From Trichormus sp. NMC-1 (GTDB lineage Bacteria; Cyanobacteriota; Cyanobacteriia; Cyanobacteriales; Nostocaceae): DNA of 64,000 bases. Below, in pieces: positions 18,145 to 27,743 of this stretch. The number at the start of each line of letters is the position of its first letter. Positions within the stretch are counted from its first letter, which is position 1. The stretch spans positions 1,445,151-1,509,150 of the forward strand of contig NZ_LZQD01000001.1 of assembly GCF_001858025.1 (NCBI RefSeq), read 5' to 3'. The position numbers and the translations under genes were made by a program. The notes below the pieces were generated by a model. The model did no database searches, was not told where the DNA came from, and saw only the letters and a list, made by a program, of their open reading frames with translations.

Positions 18145-20448
18145 ATGTTGGTGAAGGCAAAGCAGTTACTGAGCCAGATGACGAACATATCATCTGGGAT
18201 AGTTGCCAGGATTGGTAAGAGCGATAAACCCTTTTATCGTCAGATTTGGTTTTGGACAGGTTTGGGTTTAGGTGGCGGAATTATTGCTTTTAGTTACGGT
18301 ATAGGGACTATAGATCGCTCTTTACCAGATAAAGCTGAACTAAACGCGGCAGTGCGAGAGCAGACACTGACTATTAAAGCTGCGGATGGTACTGTTCTCC
18401 AACAGCAAGGAGAAGCGGCGAAGGAACAGCTAAAGCTAGAACAAATACCAGATAACTTAAAGAAAGCTTTTATCGCTTCAGAAGACCGAAGATTTGCACA
18501 GCACAACGGGGTAGATACTCAAGGTATTATCAGAGCAGTTGTCAATAATTTGCGATCGCAAAATGTGGTGGAAGGTGGTAGTACTATCACTCAACAGGTA
18601 GCAAGAATTCTCTTCCTCACCCAAGAACGGACTCTCTGGCGCAAACTCAAGGAAGTCCGTTTAGCTCAAAAAATGGAGCAAGAATTAACCAAAGACCAGA
18701 TTTTAGAACGTTACCTAAATCTGGTTTATTTGGGTTCTGGAGCCTACGGTGTCGGAGATGCGGCCTGGGTATATTTTAGTAAATCGGTAGATCAACTCAC
18801 TTTGTCAGAAATGGCAACCATCGCCGGACTAGCACCTGCTCCCAACATCTACGCCCCAGATAAGAATCCCAAAACGGCAATAGAACGCCGAAATTTGGTT
18901 TTGCAGCGGATGCAGGAAGATAGCGTAATTACACCAGAACAAAGACAAGCAGCAATTCAAGAACAACTGACTGTTAACAGTAGTTTACCCAAACGGTTGC
19001 AAGTCGATTTCCCTTACTTTACTAGCTACGTTCAGCAGGAAATGCCCAAATATGTTTCTGCCGATGTATTAGCAGGAGGAGGGTTAGTAGTAGAAACAAC
19101 CTTAAACCCAAATTGGCAAAAAGCAGCCGAAGAGGCAGTAGCCAAAACCTTAAAAAATCAAGGTAGATGGGAGAATTTTAAAGAAGCAGCTTTAGTAGCC
19201 ATCGATCCCCGTAATGGTGAAATCCAAGCAATGGTGGGGGGTAAAGACTTTACTAAAAACCAGTTTAATCGAGTGACTCAAGCACAACGGCAACCAGGCT
19301 CGACATTTAAGGGTTTTGTCTATGCTACTGCGATCGCTACAGGTAAGAGTCCCTATGACGGCTACGTAGATAAACCGTTGGTAGTAGATGGTTATGAGCC
19401 AAAAAACTACAGCGAAAAATTCTATGGCTCAATGAACATCAGAGATGCCCTGACTCGCTCTATCAACACAATTGCCGTCAGGGTTTTAATCGATATAGGA
19501 TTTGAGCCAACGATTAAACTTGCCCATGATATGGGAATTAAATCAGAACTTAAGCCAACTTATTCTTTGGCTCTCGGTTCAAATGAAGTAAATCTCCTGG
19601 AATTAACTAGTGCTTACGGTTCTTTTGCCAACCAAGGATTACATACAGAAGTTCATGGTATTCGCCGGATACTAAACCGTCAAGGTCAGGTAATTTGGTC
19701 TGCTGATTTCCCATCTAAACAGGTCTTGGATGCTGAAAGTAGCGCCATTATGACCTGGATGCTACGCAATGTAGTCTCACAGGGAACTGGTGCCGCAGCC
19801 CAATTAAATGATAGACAAGTTGCTGGAAAAACAGGTACTTCCGATGAATCCCGTGATTTATGGTTTATTGGTTATATTCCTCAAGTCGTAGCTGGGGTTT
19901 GGCTTGGTAACGATGATAACCGCCCTACCTATGGGAGCAGTAGCAGCGCCGCTTATACCTGGCATGAATTTATGGAAAAAGCGGTGGCGGGTATGGCTGT
20001 AGAGAAGTTTCCTGCACGCCCTAAATTGGAAAATCGCAAAGGGACAATTAAAGCCCAGCCGATCAAACCGAAAAAAATTGTCAATTTCTCTGTTTCTAAT
20101 AACGATGAAAAATTAGATGAGGATAATAGCAGCAATTCTAATTCATCAAGCAGACGCAGACGCAGAAGACGAGATACTCAAGTAGAAGATCAAGAATCGA
20201 ACTATACCCCAAGACGCAGAAGACGTTACCAACAACAACAAGATACCACTCCTAGAAGAAGACGACGCGATCGCTCTGAAGAATCAAGCAATAATTCTGC
20301 TTCAAAATCATCTCCTCGTTCACGTCGGCGCAACAGAAGCGGAAATAATGGTGCTGCTAATTCTTCACCTCCTGTAAATAATGGTTCTTCTTCGTCTGTG
20401 CCTTCCTGGCGGGAGAGACTTAAACCAGGTGCTTCATCTTCTGAGTGA
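18145..20448 (+). CDS. Class A penicillin-binding protein (PBP1A-like) with Arg-rich tail
   Basis: Bifunctional peptidoglycan synthase. It has a membrane anchor (about residues 35-55 from the ATG at 18145). A GT51 glycosyltransferase domain follows (EDRRFAQHNGVDTQGIIRA, then GGSTITQQVAR). The transpeptidase domain has the SXXK motif in PGSTFKGF, the SXN motif in RSINTIAV and KTGTSDES. The C-terminal 110 residues are low complexity: several blocks of 4-7 arginines (SSRRRRRRRD, PRRRRRY, PRRRRRD) separated by Ser/Asn/Gln. This tail is not part of any enzymatic domain and could bind anionic glycans or membrane. I chose the ATG at 18145; the frame opens at a TTG at 18088, but neither has a well-placed ribosome-binding site. 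Confidence 0.92.
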   Translation: MLVKAKQLLSQMTNISSGIVARIGKSDKPFYRQIWFWTGLGLGGGIIAFSYGIGTIDRSLPDKAELNAAVREQTLTIKAADGTVLQQQGEAAKEQLKLEQIPDNLKKAFIASEDRRFAQHNGVDTQGIIRAVVNNLRSQNVVEGGSTITQQVARILFLTQERTLWRKLKEVRLAQKMEQELTKDQILERYLNLVYLGSGAYGVGDAAWVYFSKSVDQLTLSEMATIAGLAPAPNIYAPDKNPKTAIERRNLVLQRMQEDSVITPEQRQAAIQEQLTVNSSLPKRLQVDFPYFTSYVQQEMPKYVSADVLAGGGLVVETTLNPNWQKAAEEAVAKTLKNQGRWENFKEAALVAIDPRNGEIQAMVGGKDFTKNQFNRVTQAQRQPGSTFKGFVYATAIATGKSPYDGYVDKPLVVDGYEPKNYSEKFYGSMNIRDALTRSINTIAVRVLIDIGFEPTIKLAHDMGIKSELKPTYSLALGSNEVNLLELTSAYGSFANQGLHTEVHGIRRILNRQGQVIWSADFPSKQVLDAESSAIMTWMLRNVVSQGTGAAAQLNDRQVAGKTGTSDESRDLWFIGYIPQVVAGVWLGNDDNRPTYGSSSSAAYTWHEFMEKAVAGMAVEKFPARPKLENRKGTIKAQPIKPKKIVNFSVSNNDEKLDEDNSSNSNSSSRRRRRRRDTQVEDQESNYTPRRRRRYQQQQDTTPRRRRRDRSEESSNNSASKSSPRSRRRNRSGNNGAANSSPPVNNGSSSSVPSWRERLKPGASSSE

Positions 20449-20461
20449 CCTTTTTTTAATT

Positions 20462-20493
20462 GGAGCGTTCGCGCAGCGTCTCGTAGAGAAGCG
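20462..20493. repeat. Nostoc-type GC-rich palindromic repeat
   Basis: The block gagcgttcgcgcagcgtctc continuing gtagagaagcg belongs to the family of short repeats scattered in Nostocales intergenic DNA. Related blocks occur in this window near 2335-2402, 12219-12238 and 20952-20990. Confidence 0.5.
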
Positions 20494-20679
20494 ACTTGAC
20501 ATATGAGTTGTGGATTTTATCTCTTGTAGGGTGCGTCAGATGGCAAAATTTTGTTAATTGTGGGCAAATTATCGGCTCTGACTCACCCCACGAATATGCC
20601 GGAAATAACTAATTTCGTGCATCAGTTCAGACAAACATTTCTGCAAAATATTCAATCCACTGCCGAAAGAAATATATTA

Positions 20680-22812
20680 TTACGAGAATGACTGAGGTTC
20701 TCCCAGCATCACAATCGAACATTTCAAATTGTTAATCACCTGGGTTGTCACTTCACTAACCGCTAAACCCCCAGCGGTGCGATAGCGGACAGAACGCAAA
20801 ACTACTAAATCAAATGCTTGAGCTTGCTCAATAATCACTTTGGCAATATCATCACCCTCAATTGTTTGGATATTTGTATTTACTTGTAACTTGCTTTGAT
20901 TAGCAATATCCGACAATTGAGATGTAAAATGTGTGACTTGATGAGCAGGTGTGCGGCGTTGGCTTGGCCCGCCGTAGGCATCGCTTACGTGCAGAAGCAC
21001 AACTTCTGCTTGATTAGCATCAGCTACAATTTGGGCAAACCTCACCGTACCGATTGTTACCCTCGTTAAGTCACCAACAGGGACAAGAATGCGCTTAATT
21101 TCTGTAGGACTTTTTAACAGGCGTGTGACTGCGACCGGACAGTGAGAAGACCAGAGGACTTTATCAATGAGACTACCAAATAAACGGGCGCGTAAATTCC
21201 TAATATTTCCCCAACCCATCACCACTAAACTAGCATTTTGTTCCCGACTGGCGTGACTAATTCCCAAAGCCACATCATCATCAATCCGAATTTTAGGTGA
21301 TGCTTTTACGTCAAATTCTTGACTGATTTCTAAAGCCAACCTCAATCTTTCCTGACTTTTTTCTAGTGCCGTTACTAATGTAGGATCATCCATATTCACA
21401 TGGGCTTTAGTAATAGCTAATGGCATAATCTGTCCAGATTCATGCCGGGCCAGCAGTGCTGCCATTTCCAGTAAATAGCGTTGCGTCAGCGGGTTATAAA
21501 TGGGAACTACAACAATAAATGGTGGGTAATCTTGCTGCAAACGGTCGTCTGCTTCCTCTGGTGGCTCTATCTGTTTCTGAGATTCCCACCACACCGATAG
21601 ACTGTCTGTTTTCCAATCCGTGGCCGGAACTATTTGTAAAGACCTCGCAACCCTAGCTGTAATTATTGGACCGATAATCGCAGTAACCAACATCAGGACA
21701 ATAACACTGTTTAAGACACCCTCACTAATTAGTCTTTCACCAGCAGGATTTACGGATTGATAGGCAACTAATGTTGCTGCTAGTGTGGCTGCTACCTGCG
21801 GTAGAGATAATGACCACATTGTCAGCATCTCTGAATTGTTATAGCGATAAAATATTTTGGCTAGAAATGCCGCAACAAATTTACTGCCAATCAGCGCCAC
21901 TACAATTGTTGCAGTCAGACCAATTGAACTAAGAGTTTTGATAAATGCAGGTATATCAATTAATAATCCCATGTCTACAAAGAAACAAGGGATAAAAAGA
22001 ACACTACCAACAAACTCTACTTTTTCTTTAACGGGACTATTTCCCAAAACGCCGTTGACTGCTAAACCTGCGAGGAACGCACCGACAATTTTTTCTACTC
22101 CAATTACCTGCGCTCCTACAGATGCCAAAAATAATGCCAGCAAGATAAACAAAAATTGATTACTTTCCTCCTCCCCAGTGCGGCGGAAGAACTCTTTCCC
22201 GACCTTATTAAACCCAAATAATATTACAACTGAATAAATGGCTAGTCCACCCAATAAAGTGAATAATTTAAAAGCTGTGAAATCTCCTCCATGAATACCC
22301 ACACAAATTGCCAGAACTAACAAAGCACCTGTATCAGTGAAAATCGTCGCCCCGATTGTTACAGTTACTGCTTCATTGCCTATGACTCCTAAACGACTGA
22401 TAATTGGATATGCCAAGAGTGTATGGGAAGCAAGTAAAGAACCAATTAGAACAGAAGAATTCCAGCTAAAATTGAATAAACGTCCAGTAAGAATCCCAGC
22501 AATTAAAGGTACTAAAAATGTCAGAGTACCAAATCCCATTGAGCGATTTTTGGTTTGGCGAAACTGTTCAATATCAATCTCTAAACCCGCTACAAACATC
22601 AAATAAACTTTACCAATATCTGAAAGCAGTTTTATAGTTTCAGAGTCAGATTTGAGGAGATGGAGTCCATTTTGACCCAGTAATACACCTGCTAGTAGTA
22701 AACCCACCAATCCAGGTAATTTTAATCTCTCAAATAGCGGCGGAACAATAAAAATAGCTGTGAGGAGAATTGTAAAAGAAATGATTGGTTCGTTGAGAAA
22801 ATTTACTGGCAT
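20680..22812 (-). CDS. CPA2 cation/proton antiporter with UspA-like domains
   Basis: A protein of about 710 residues combining a KefB/NapA-type cation:proton antiporter domain with about 12 membrane helices (first 390 residues, beginning ILLTAIFIVPPLFERLKLPG) and a cytosolic tail of two universal-stress-protein-like domains. The first tail domain starts near PPFIVVVPIYNPLTQRYLLE; the second is EIKRILVPVGDLTRVTIGTV. In the family the membrane part exchanges Na+ or K+ for H+ and UspA-like tails sense nucleotides. I preferred the ATG at 22812 (MPVNFLNEP); the frame extends upstream to a GTG at 22941, adding 43 atypical residues. A GC-rich repeat interrupts the second UspA domain in frame. Confidence 0.87.
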   Translation of the reverse strand: MPVNFLNEPIISFTILLTAIFIVPPLFERLKLPGLVGLLLAGVLLGQNGLHLLKSDSETIKLLSDIGKVYLMFVAGLEIDIEQFRQTKNRSMGFGTLTFLVPLIAGILTGRLFNFSWNSSVLIGSLLASHTLLAYPIISRLGVIGNEAVTVTIGATIFTDTGALLVLAICVGIHGGDFTAFKLFTLLGGLAIYSVVILFGFNKVGKEFFRRTGEEESNQFLFILLALFLASVGAQVIGVEKIVGAFLAGLAVNGVLGNSPVKEKVEFVGSVLFIPCFFVDMGLLIDIPAFIKTLSSIGLTATIVVALIGSKFVAAFLAKIFYRYNNSEMLTMWSLSLPQVAATLAATLVAYQSVNPAGERLISEGVLNSVIVLMLVTAIIGPIITARVARSLQIVPATDWKTDSLSVWWESQKQIEPPEEADDRLQQDYPPFIVVVPIYNPLTQRYLLEMAALLARHESGQIMPLAITKAHVNMDDPTLVTALEKSQERLRLALEISQEFDVKASPKIRIDDDVALGISHASREQNASLVVMGWGNIRNLRARLFGSLIDKVLWSSHCPVAVTRLLKSPTEIKRILVPVGDLTRVTIGTVRFAQIVADANQAEVVLLHVSDAYGGPSQRRTPAHQVTHFTSQLSDIANQSKLQVNTNIQTIEGDDIAKVIIEQAQAFDLVVLRSVRYRTAGGLAVSEVTTQVINNLKCSIVMLGEPQSFS
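20952..20990. repeat. GC-rich Nostoc repeat inside the antiporter coding sequence
   Basis: The block ggcttggcccgccgtaggca with its flanks reads as a typical Nostocales intergenic repeat (on the - strand gatgcctacggcgggc). Here it lies inside the antiporter gene and is translated as AYGGPSQRRTPAH just after the second UspA strand LLHVSD. Confidence 0.5.
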
Positions 22813-23474
22813 TTTTAATAAAAAAGTGGTGATATGAGGTAAATTTTGCAAAAGCAAACACAGCATATAGCTTGCTATCTTCCTAACTTCTCTATCTCCA
22901 GGTGTAATTGTTTTCTGTCGAAGATCATATCCTAACAGCACGAGTAAGTTAATAAGTTAATAAGGCTATGTTTTGCGCTTCTCTAGCCGATACACTGGCA
23001 AGTTTTCATAGGCGATTAAATCGTTAGATTTCACAAGGTGACGCGCTATTCTCTTAGCGTGTTCGATACACTGCCTAGTTATTCTTAAGTGCTTTCTGGA
23101 AAATCTAGCCTTTTTCTTTCTTATAGATTAGACGTTGAGCGTGTTTTACAGAGGATTCGCTTTTTCTCAAAACTTTGGATTTGGTTCTGGATGACCATTT
23201 GAGTCAGTGTAACAACTTTCAATTTCCACGTCTAAACCAACTTCATTTTTCTTATAATCTCTTATTATTAACTATTTTTCGCATCACAGCGTCGGCTATA
23301 AGGATAACTTCTTATTAAGGACAAGCTAAAACGCAAACTGGACATTTTTTATCTCTGCTTAATATCTTTTTTATGCCTCAGAGATCAAGTATTTCAAACT
23401 AGAGGGGGATGTAAGTGATAAGCTCGTTTTATACTTTGTTAAGAAGTGGTACCTCAAAGTAGGAGAATATACTC
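22813..23474. other. Divergent promoter region of the antiporter and psb35
   Basis: About 660 bp with no supported gene. An open stretch at the left end (22813-22941) could be N-terminal coding of the antiporter. The right end has an aggag ribosome-binding site at 23461-23465 serving the GTG of psb35. Between them I saw no clear hairpin or repeat. A light-regulated leader for psb35 is plausible but not shown by the sequence. Confidence 0.4.
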
Positions 23475-23669
23475 GTGCATTTATTACTTCAATCAGCAGC
23501 GCCTGCGGCCGCAAGCCCACATTTCCCCTTGGCTTTTACTTTGGTGTATGTAGTTGGTTTTATTGCTGCTGTCACCATTGGCTCAATTGCTTGGTACAAC
23601 TCAAAACGTCCCGCAGGTTGGGAAAGCAAAGATCGTCCTGACTTTGTACCCAAGATTGATAAAGAGTAA
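23475..23669 (+). CDS. psb35: Psb35-like photosystem II assembly protein
   Basis: A 64-residue thylakoid membrane protein with one helix (about residues 21-42, FTLVYVVGFIAAVTIGSIAWY) and the conserved C-terminal segment NSKRPAGWESKDRPDFVPKI. This matches the cyanobacterial Psb35 family (Ssl2148 in Synechocystis), associated with CP47 and high-light-inducible proteins during photosystem II assembly. Translation starts at GTG with an aggag site 9 bases upstream. It is monocistronic by spacing. Assignment is from memory of the family pattern, so I leave some doubt. Confidence 0.75.
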   Translation: MHLLLQSAAPAAASPHFPLAFTLVYVVGFIAAVTIGSIAWYNSKRPAGWESKDRPDFVPKIDKE

Positions 23670-23739
23670 GGTTTAGTAATTGGGAATCGAGGATGGGAAA
23701 TTCGATTTTGGATTGCTGATTTTGGATTGTATTTAAGGG

Positions 23740-23771
23740 ACTCCAATCTAAAATCTAAAATCTAAAATTTT
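23740..23771. repeat. Short tandem repeat (aatctaaa)
   Basis: Several head-to-tail copies of a unit close to aatctaaa in the gap after psb35. Such short tandem repeats are common between genes in Nostocales and mark no gene here. Confidence 0.5.
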
Positions 23772-23790
23772 CTTCCCCATTCCCCATTAC

Positions 23791-24213
23791 TTAATTTTGA
23801 ACATCAACCCAACGACGGTAAAGCTTTTGAATTTGCTTAAGCAAAGCAATATGAGCCGATTGGCTTGACTCATTAGACTTGCTTAACTCCTCTAAAGTTG
23901 TTAGCAGTCTGGCTTCTTCAATTCCTACTTCACCGTCACTATAAATTAAGCCACTGATGGCTTCAATTAAATTTTCGCAATCTTCCAAACTAGGGCGATC
24001 GCCTAGATACTCTTTGACCCATTTATAACACTCTTTTGGCTGTACCGGAACTAATTCATACAGCCACGGTTTAATTTCAGGATCATTAGCCAAGCCTTTA
24101 GCCTGGGCTATTTCCCGTAAATATTGCCTTTCTTCGGGCTGGATTCTGCCATCAATCCAAGCGGCTCCAATCAGGATTTTAACTAAGTTTTTTACATGAG
24201 AATGAGTAACCAT
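23791..24213 (-). CDS. TerB-like (tellurite-resistance TerB family) protein
   Basis: A 140-residue all-helical protein with the TerB-type pattern of two acidic helix pairs: GAAWIDGRIQPEERQYLREI near residue 16 and AISGLIYSDGEVGIEEARLL near residue 84. The DGR/DGE turns are the usual metal-binding positions. Despite the family name, cyanobacterial members of this type have no shown link to tellurite; they may bind a divalent metal and act as adaptors. The gene lies 57 bp downstream of rsmB on the same strand, and the two are probably co-transcribed. Confidence 0.8.
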   Translation of the reverse strand: MVTHSHVKNLVKILIGAAWIDGRIQPEERQYLREIAQAKGLANDPEIKPWLYELVPVQPKECYKWVKEYLGDRPSLEDCENLIEAISGLIYSDGEVGIEEARLLTTLEELSKSNESSQSAHIALLKQIQKLYRRWVDVQN

Positions 24214-24270
24214 TGCTGCCTCCTCTGGTAGATTGCGGCTTCAATCAAATCGTACAATCGTTAGCAGTAA

Positions 24271-25620
24271 TCACTCGGAATTATTGGTTTTTCTTAAGCG
24301 CACCATGAAAAAGCCATCCATATTCTGTTGATGAGGCCAGACTTTCAAACAGCCTGAAGGCGTACTATAGGCAGAGTATGGTGATTCCTGCCTAGGAGGC
24401 TCAATTTGCCAATCAGGAGAATCAGCTAAAAACCTGGAAATTACTTCTTCATTCTCGGCTGGATGCAATGTACAAGTTGCATAAACCAGCAATCCACCTA
24501 ATTTGACAAAATTAGATGTATGTGATAAGAGACTAAACTGGAGTTGAGAGAGTTCCCTGACAGATTCTGGTGTCTGTCGCCAACGCGCATCAGCATGACG
24601 GTGCATAGTTCCCAAACCAGAGCAGGGGGCATCTAGTAATAGACGGTCAGCAGTTTGGTAAAATTGCGGTAAATTACGGCTGTCACCAGTGCAGATTTCA
24701 ATAGATTGTAAATTCAGACGTTGAGCATTTTCTTTGAGTTTACGTAACCGAGAAGCGGTTTTGTCACAAGCCCAAACCTTACCCCTATCTCCCATTAACT
24801 CAGCAATATGAGTTGTTTTACCCCCTGGTGCGGCACAAACATCAATCACCACATCACCAGGTTTTGGGTCAAGCAAATGACCAACTAATTGAGCGCTGCT
24901 ATCTTGGACAGTCCACCAACCTTCACGGAAACCAGGTAAATTTTGAATTGCGCCGGCATTACCAATTAATCTTAAAGCTTGAGGTAAATGGGAAATGCGA
25001 CTTACCAAAACACCAACAGAATTAAATGCTGATTCTACTTCCTCTAAGGAACTGCGAAGAATATTTACCCGCAAATCAATAGTTGGCGTTTGATTCATCC
25101 ATTCACAGAGTTTTTCTGTTTCCTCAAAACCCAATTGTTCTAACCACACCTCAATTATCCAGTCAGGAAAACTATATAAAATACCCAACCGTTGCACCGG
25201 ATTTTCTGTTAATTTCAAAGGGTCTGGTGATGTTTCTGCAAGACGTAAATACTGACGTAACAACCCATTGACAAAACCTGTAAGTCCAGAAAAAGCATTT
25301 TCTTTTGCTAGTTCAACTGTAGTATTCACAGCCGCAGAAACGGGTATTCTTTGTTGATAACGTAGTTGATAAAAACCCAGATGTAAGATAGTACGGAGGT
25401 CTGGTGGTTGCTGCTGGGCTTTTTTGGTAGCAATTTGGTCAATGATAGTATCTAGGGTGCGTTGTCTTCTCACACTGCCATAGACTAATTCTGTCATCAG
25501 GCGACGGTCATGATCAGGTAACTTAAACTTTTGTAGCACTCGGTCTAAAGCAACATCAGCATAAGCTCCTTTGTGTACTTCTTTAAGAGCAATAAAAGCT
25601 AATTGACGGGGATTTGTCAT
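24271..25620 (-). CDS. rsmB: 16S rRNA (cytosine-967 C5) methyltransferase
   Basis: Methylates C967 of 16S rRNA using S-adenosylmethionine. The N-terminal 140 residues form a NusB-like RNA-binding domain (ALKEVHKGAYADVALDRVLQ, RLMTELVYGSVRRQRTLD). The C-terminal half is the methyltransferase with the SAM-binding motif VIDVCAAPGGKTTHIAELMG and the two catalytic cysteines in DAPCSGLGT and YATCTLHPAENE. At 449 residues it has the full family length. It is followed by the TerB-like gene on the same strand. Confidence 0.94.
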   Translation of the reverse strand: MTNPRQLAFIALKEVHKGAYADVALDRVLQKFKLPDHDRRLMTELVYGSVRRQRTLDTIIDQIATKKAQQQPPDLRTILHLGFYQLRYQQRIPVSAAVNTTVELAKENAFSGLTGFVNGLLRQYLRLAETSPDPLKLTENPVQRLGILYSFPDWIIEVWLEQLGFEETEKLCEWMNQTPTIDLRVNILRSSLEEVESAFNSVGVLVSRISHLPQALRLIGNAGAIQNLPGFREGWWTVQDSSAQLVGHLLDPKPGDVVIDVCAAPGGKTTHIAELMGDRGKVWACDKTASRLRKLKENAQRLNLQSIEICTGDSRNLPQFYQTADRLLLDAPCSGLGTMHRHADARWRQTPESVRELSQLQFSLLSHTSNFVKLGGLLVYATCTLHPAENEEVISRFLADSPDWQIEPPRQESPYSAYSTPSGCLKVWPHQQNMDGFFMVRLRKTNNSE

Positions 25621-25792
25621 GGGAAATTTAAAAGCGGAATTGTGTGAAAATTTAGAATAAGTATTTATTTAGGGGTTAATTAATACCATTTCTATAGCAT
25701 TCCTGGCGGTTGTGAATACCTTATAGGTTGGCTTATTATGTGGTAATTAACATAAAACACTCACTGATAAATCTTAAACCGCGTTGTCACCA

Positions 25793-25840
25793 AATATCCA
25801 ATATCTAATATCTAATATCTCATATCTCATATCTCATATA
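25793..25840. repeat. Short tandem repeat (atatctaat/atatctcat)
   Basis: Five to six head-to-tail units of 8-9 bp of the form atatctaat and atatctcat. Confidence 0.6.
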
Positions 25841-25859
25841 GCTGCACAACAGCTTACAT

Positions 25860-25936
25860 CATAGTCCCCTCATCGCTTGCTCTTAGGGGGTTGGGGGTGG
25901 GGTTCTTGTATCTCACTCAACCGAGAACCGCTATAT
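25860..25936 (+). repeat. Dispersed GC-rich repeat, copy 2
   Basis: Shares more than 45 identical bases, from gggggttgggggtgggg through caaccgagaaccgctatat, with the copy at 56625-56686. A diverged inverted copy is at 9400-9482. Confidence 0.65.
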
Positions 25937-26326
25937 CTAAGTAGGTAAACAGAATTAAATGTAAGATAAAATTTTTATCGTAGTGAGCGATTTATCGCTC
26001 TCTTGCTAGGTTTGATAGGGCTAAAGCCTTACTACTAACTTTTCTTTTATTCAGTCTTACTACTTAATATGTGTTCAGGATTTATTTAAGTAAGTCAGCA
26101 CAATAAAAGCGAACTCTGTCAAGAAAGGGAAACAAGACTAACTCACATTTTGCACCAATAAATTTTGATGTAATTTAAGAACTCAATATTAAGATAAAAC
26201 TCTTAATTTAGGCAGGGTTAGCGCATCTCAAATCCTATTGACAAGGGAATCTAGTTGATATGTGGGAGGATGATCAAGTGGCACAACTCAAGGTAAGTTA
26301 ATAGATAACCCATCTAGCTGCTGTAT

Positions 26327-26539
26327 CTAAGTAATGTCAACAGGATTTAAGAAGAAGTGCAAAACCAGAAAATCTGTTACACCCAGTGTAGACAGTAAAG
26401 AGATTACAAGTAACTTTTTTACTACATTATTATCTGCACTAGCTGTAGATGGGAAAATAGTTATAGTGCTTACTAAAATTAGTAGTGTAGCTAGGCTCAC
26501 TGATACTAGTCTCTTAGTATTTTGGAGTATTTGCTGCAT
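26327..26539 (-). pseudogene. Truncated copy of the small secreted protein gene at 32433-32849
   Basis: The first 41 residues, including the whole signal peptide (MQQILQNTKRLVSVSLATLL and onward to DNNVVK), are identical to the intact gene. The frame then leaves the homology at 26416 and continues for about 29 unrelated residues through antisense IS sequence. It is a by-product of the chimeric insertion and is unlikely to be functional. Confidence 0.8.
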
Positions 26540-26803
26540 CTAAATTCCTTCATGTATCAAAAATTGACAGTCTCTATTTAAGACACATTCAGTCTAAGCG
26601 ATATTATCCTCTACCGGTAATGTTGTAATTACTTAATTATTTCTTAATAAATTTAAATTTTCTGTAATTTCCAGGCAAAAATCTAAGTAGCGATTATAAA
26701 GACTTTGCGAGAAAAAAACCTCTTATTCAACTCAAACCGTCAACTTCACAACCCCTAACGGTAAGGTAATAAAAGCCATATTTAGTAAAAATAAACAAAA
26801 TAG

Positions 26804-26890
26804 ATGACATCCATAGAATCCCACAAAAAAGCCAAAGCCCTCAAACCCGGAAGCGTGCGCCCCGCCAAAGAACTTTGTAGCGAATGCGGA
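26804..26890 (+). pseudogene. 5' fragment of bciB (first 29 codons)
   Basis: Identical to the start of the intact gene at 33114, including 260 bp or more of its upstream region, and cut after CSECG, inside the first iron-sulfur cysteine cluster. The open frame runs on to 27028 through antisense sequence of the WD40 fragment (reading ILMKVYIFYSN), so a 74-residue fusion peptide could be made but is not expected to function. Confidence 0.85.
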
Positions 26891-26978
26891 ATACTGATGA
26901 AGGTATATATATTCTACAGTAATAACCATTTAAAAATAGAGCTTATAGTAGCAAAATCCCTAAATTTTCACTGGTTAA

Positions 26979-27743
26979 TCAATTATGTGTCTTTAATTGC
27001 TGCTGAAACTTTTGATATGCCTCATTAATTGCTTGCATGGCAGTTTTAGCACTTACAGAACTGTTAATATCAGGATGATATAATCTGGCTAATCTCAGAT
27101 AGGCAAGTTTTACGTCTTGAGGATGAGTTTTGGGTTCTACGCCTAAAATTTCCCACCATTCCCCTGTTAAGGATAAATTATCACTGCTTTGAACTTGTCG
27201 CCAAATTTTGATAGTTCCACCTTTTCCGCCACTAATCAACATTTTACCATCAGCGCTAAAAGCTAGGGGACTAAACCCAGAAAGAGTTTCTAATAATTCC
27301 CCAGTTTCGATATTCCAAAGATTGATAATTCCATCTTGACTACTACTAGCAATAATTTTACCATCTGGGTGAATGGCAATAGCAGAAATAGCCGTTGAGT
27401 GTCCTTTGAGAGTGTGACGTAATTCCCCAGTCTGGAGTTTCCATAATTTAATTTTATTATCTGAACTTCCACTAATCAGAGTTTGATTATCGGGAGTAAT
27501 TGCTAGTGTGTTTACTGTTGCTAAATGCTGATTAATAATATAACAGTTTTCCCCAGTTTGTAAATTCCAAATTCTGATAGTTTTATCAACACTACCACTA
27601 ACAAGAGTTGTAGAATCAGGACTAATAGCAACAGCTAAAACTGCATCCGTATGTCCATTTAAAGTGCGTTTAATTGTTCCCCTGTAGCTTTCCCAAATTC
27701 TGATAGTTTTATCCGTACTAGCACTAACAACAATATTACCATT
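26979..27743 (-). pseudogene. 3' fragment of the WD40-J protein gene (last 254 codons)
   Basis: Copy of 29850-30614, covering the last four WD40 blades and the J domain of the intact gene. I found a single base difference (27375 against 30246). The fragment is preceded in frame by a stop codon at the IS junction, so only internal starts such as the ATG at 27242 could be used; that would yield an 87-residue J-domain peptide. Confidence 0.85.

Larger units (their letters stand above)
25621..26212. other. Repeat-rich intergenic region left of the IS-derived element
   Basis: Contains a tandem repeat (25793-25840), copy 2 of the G-rich dispersed repeat (25860-25936), and a perfect short hairpin gagcgatttatcgctc (25985-26000). 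It ends with one arm of the 10-bp target-site duplication TTAATTTAGG (26203-26212). No gene is supported. Confidence 0.6.
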
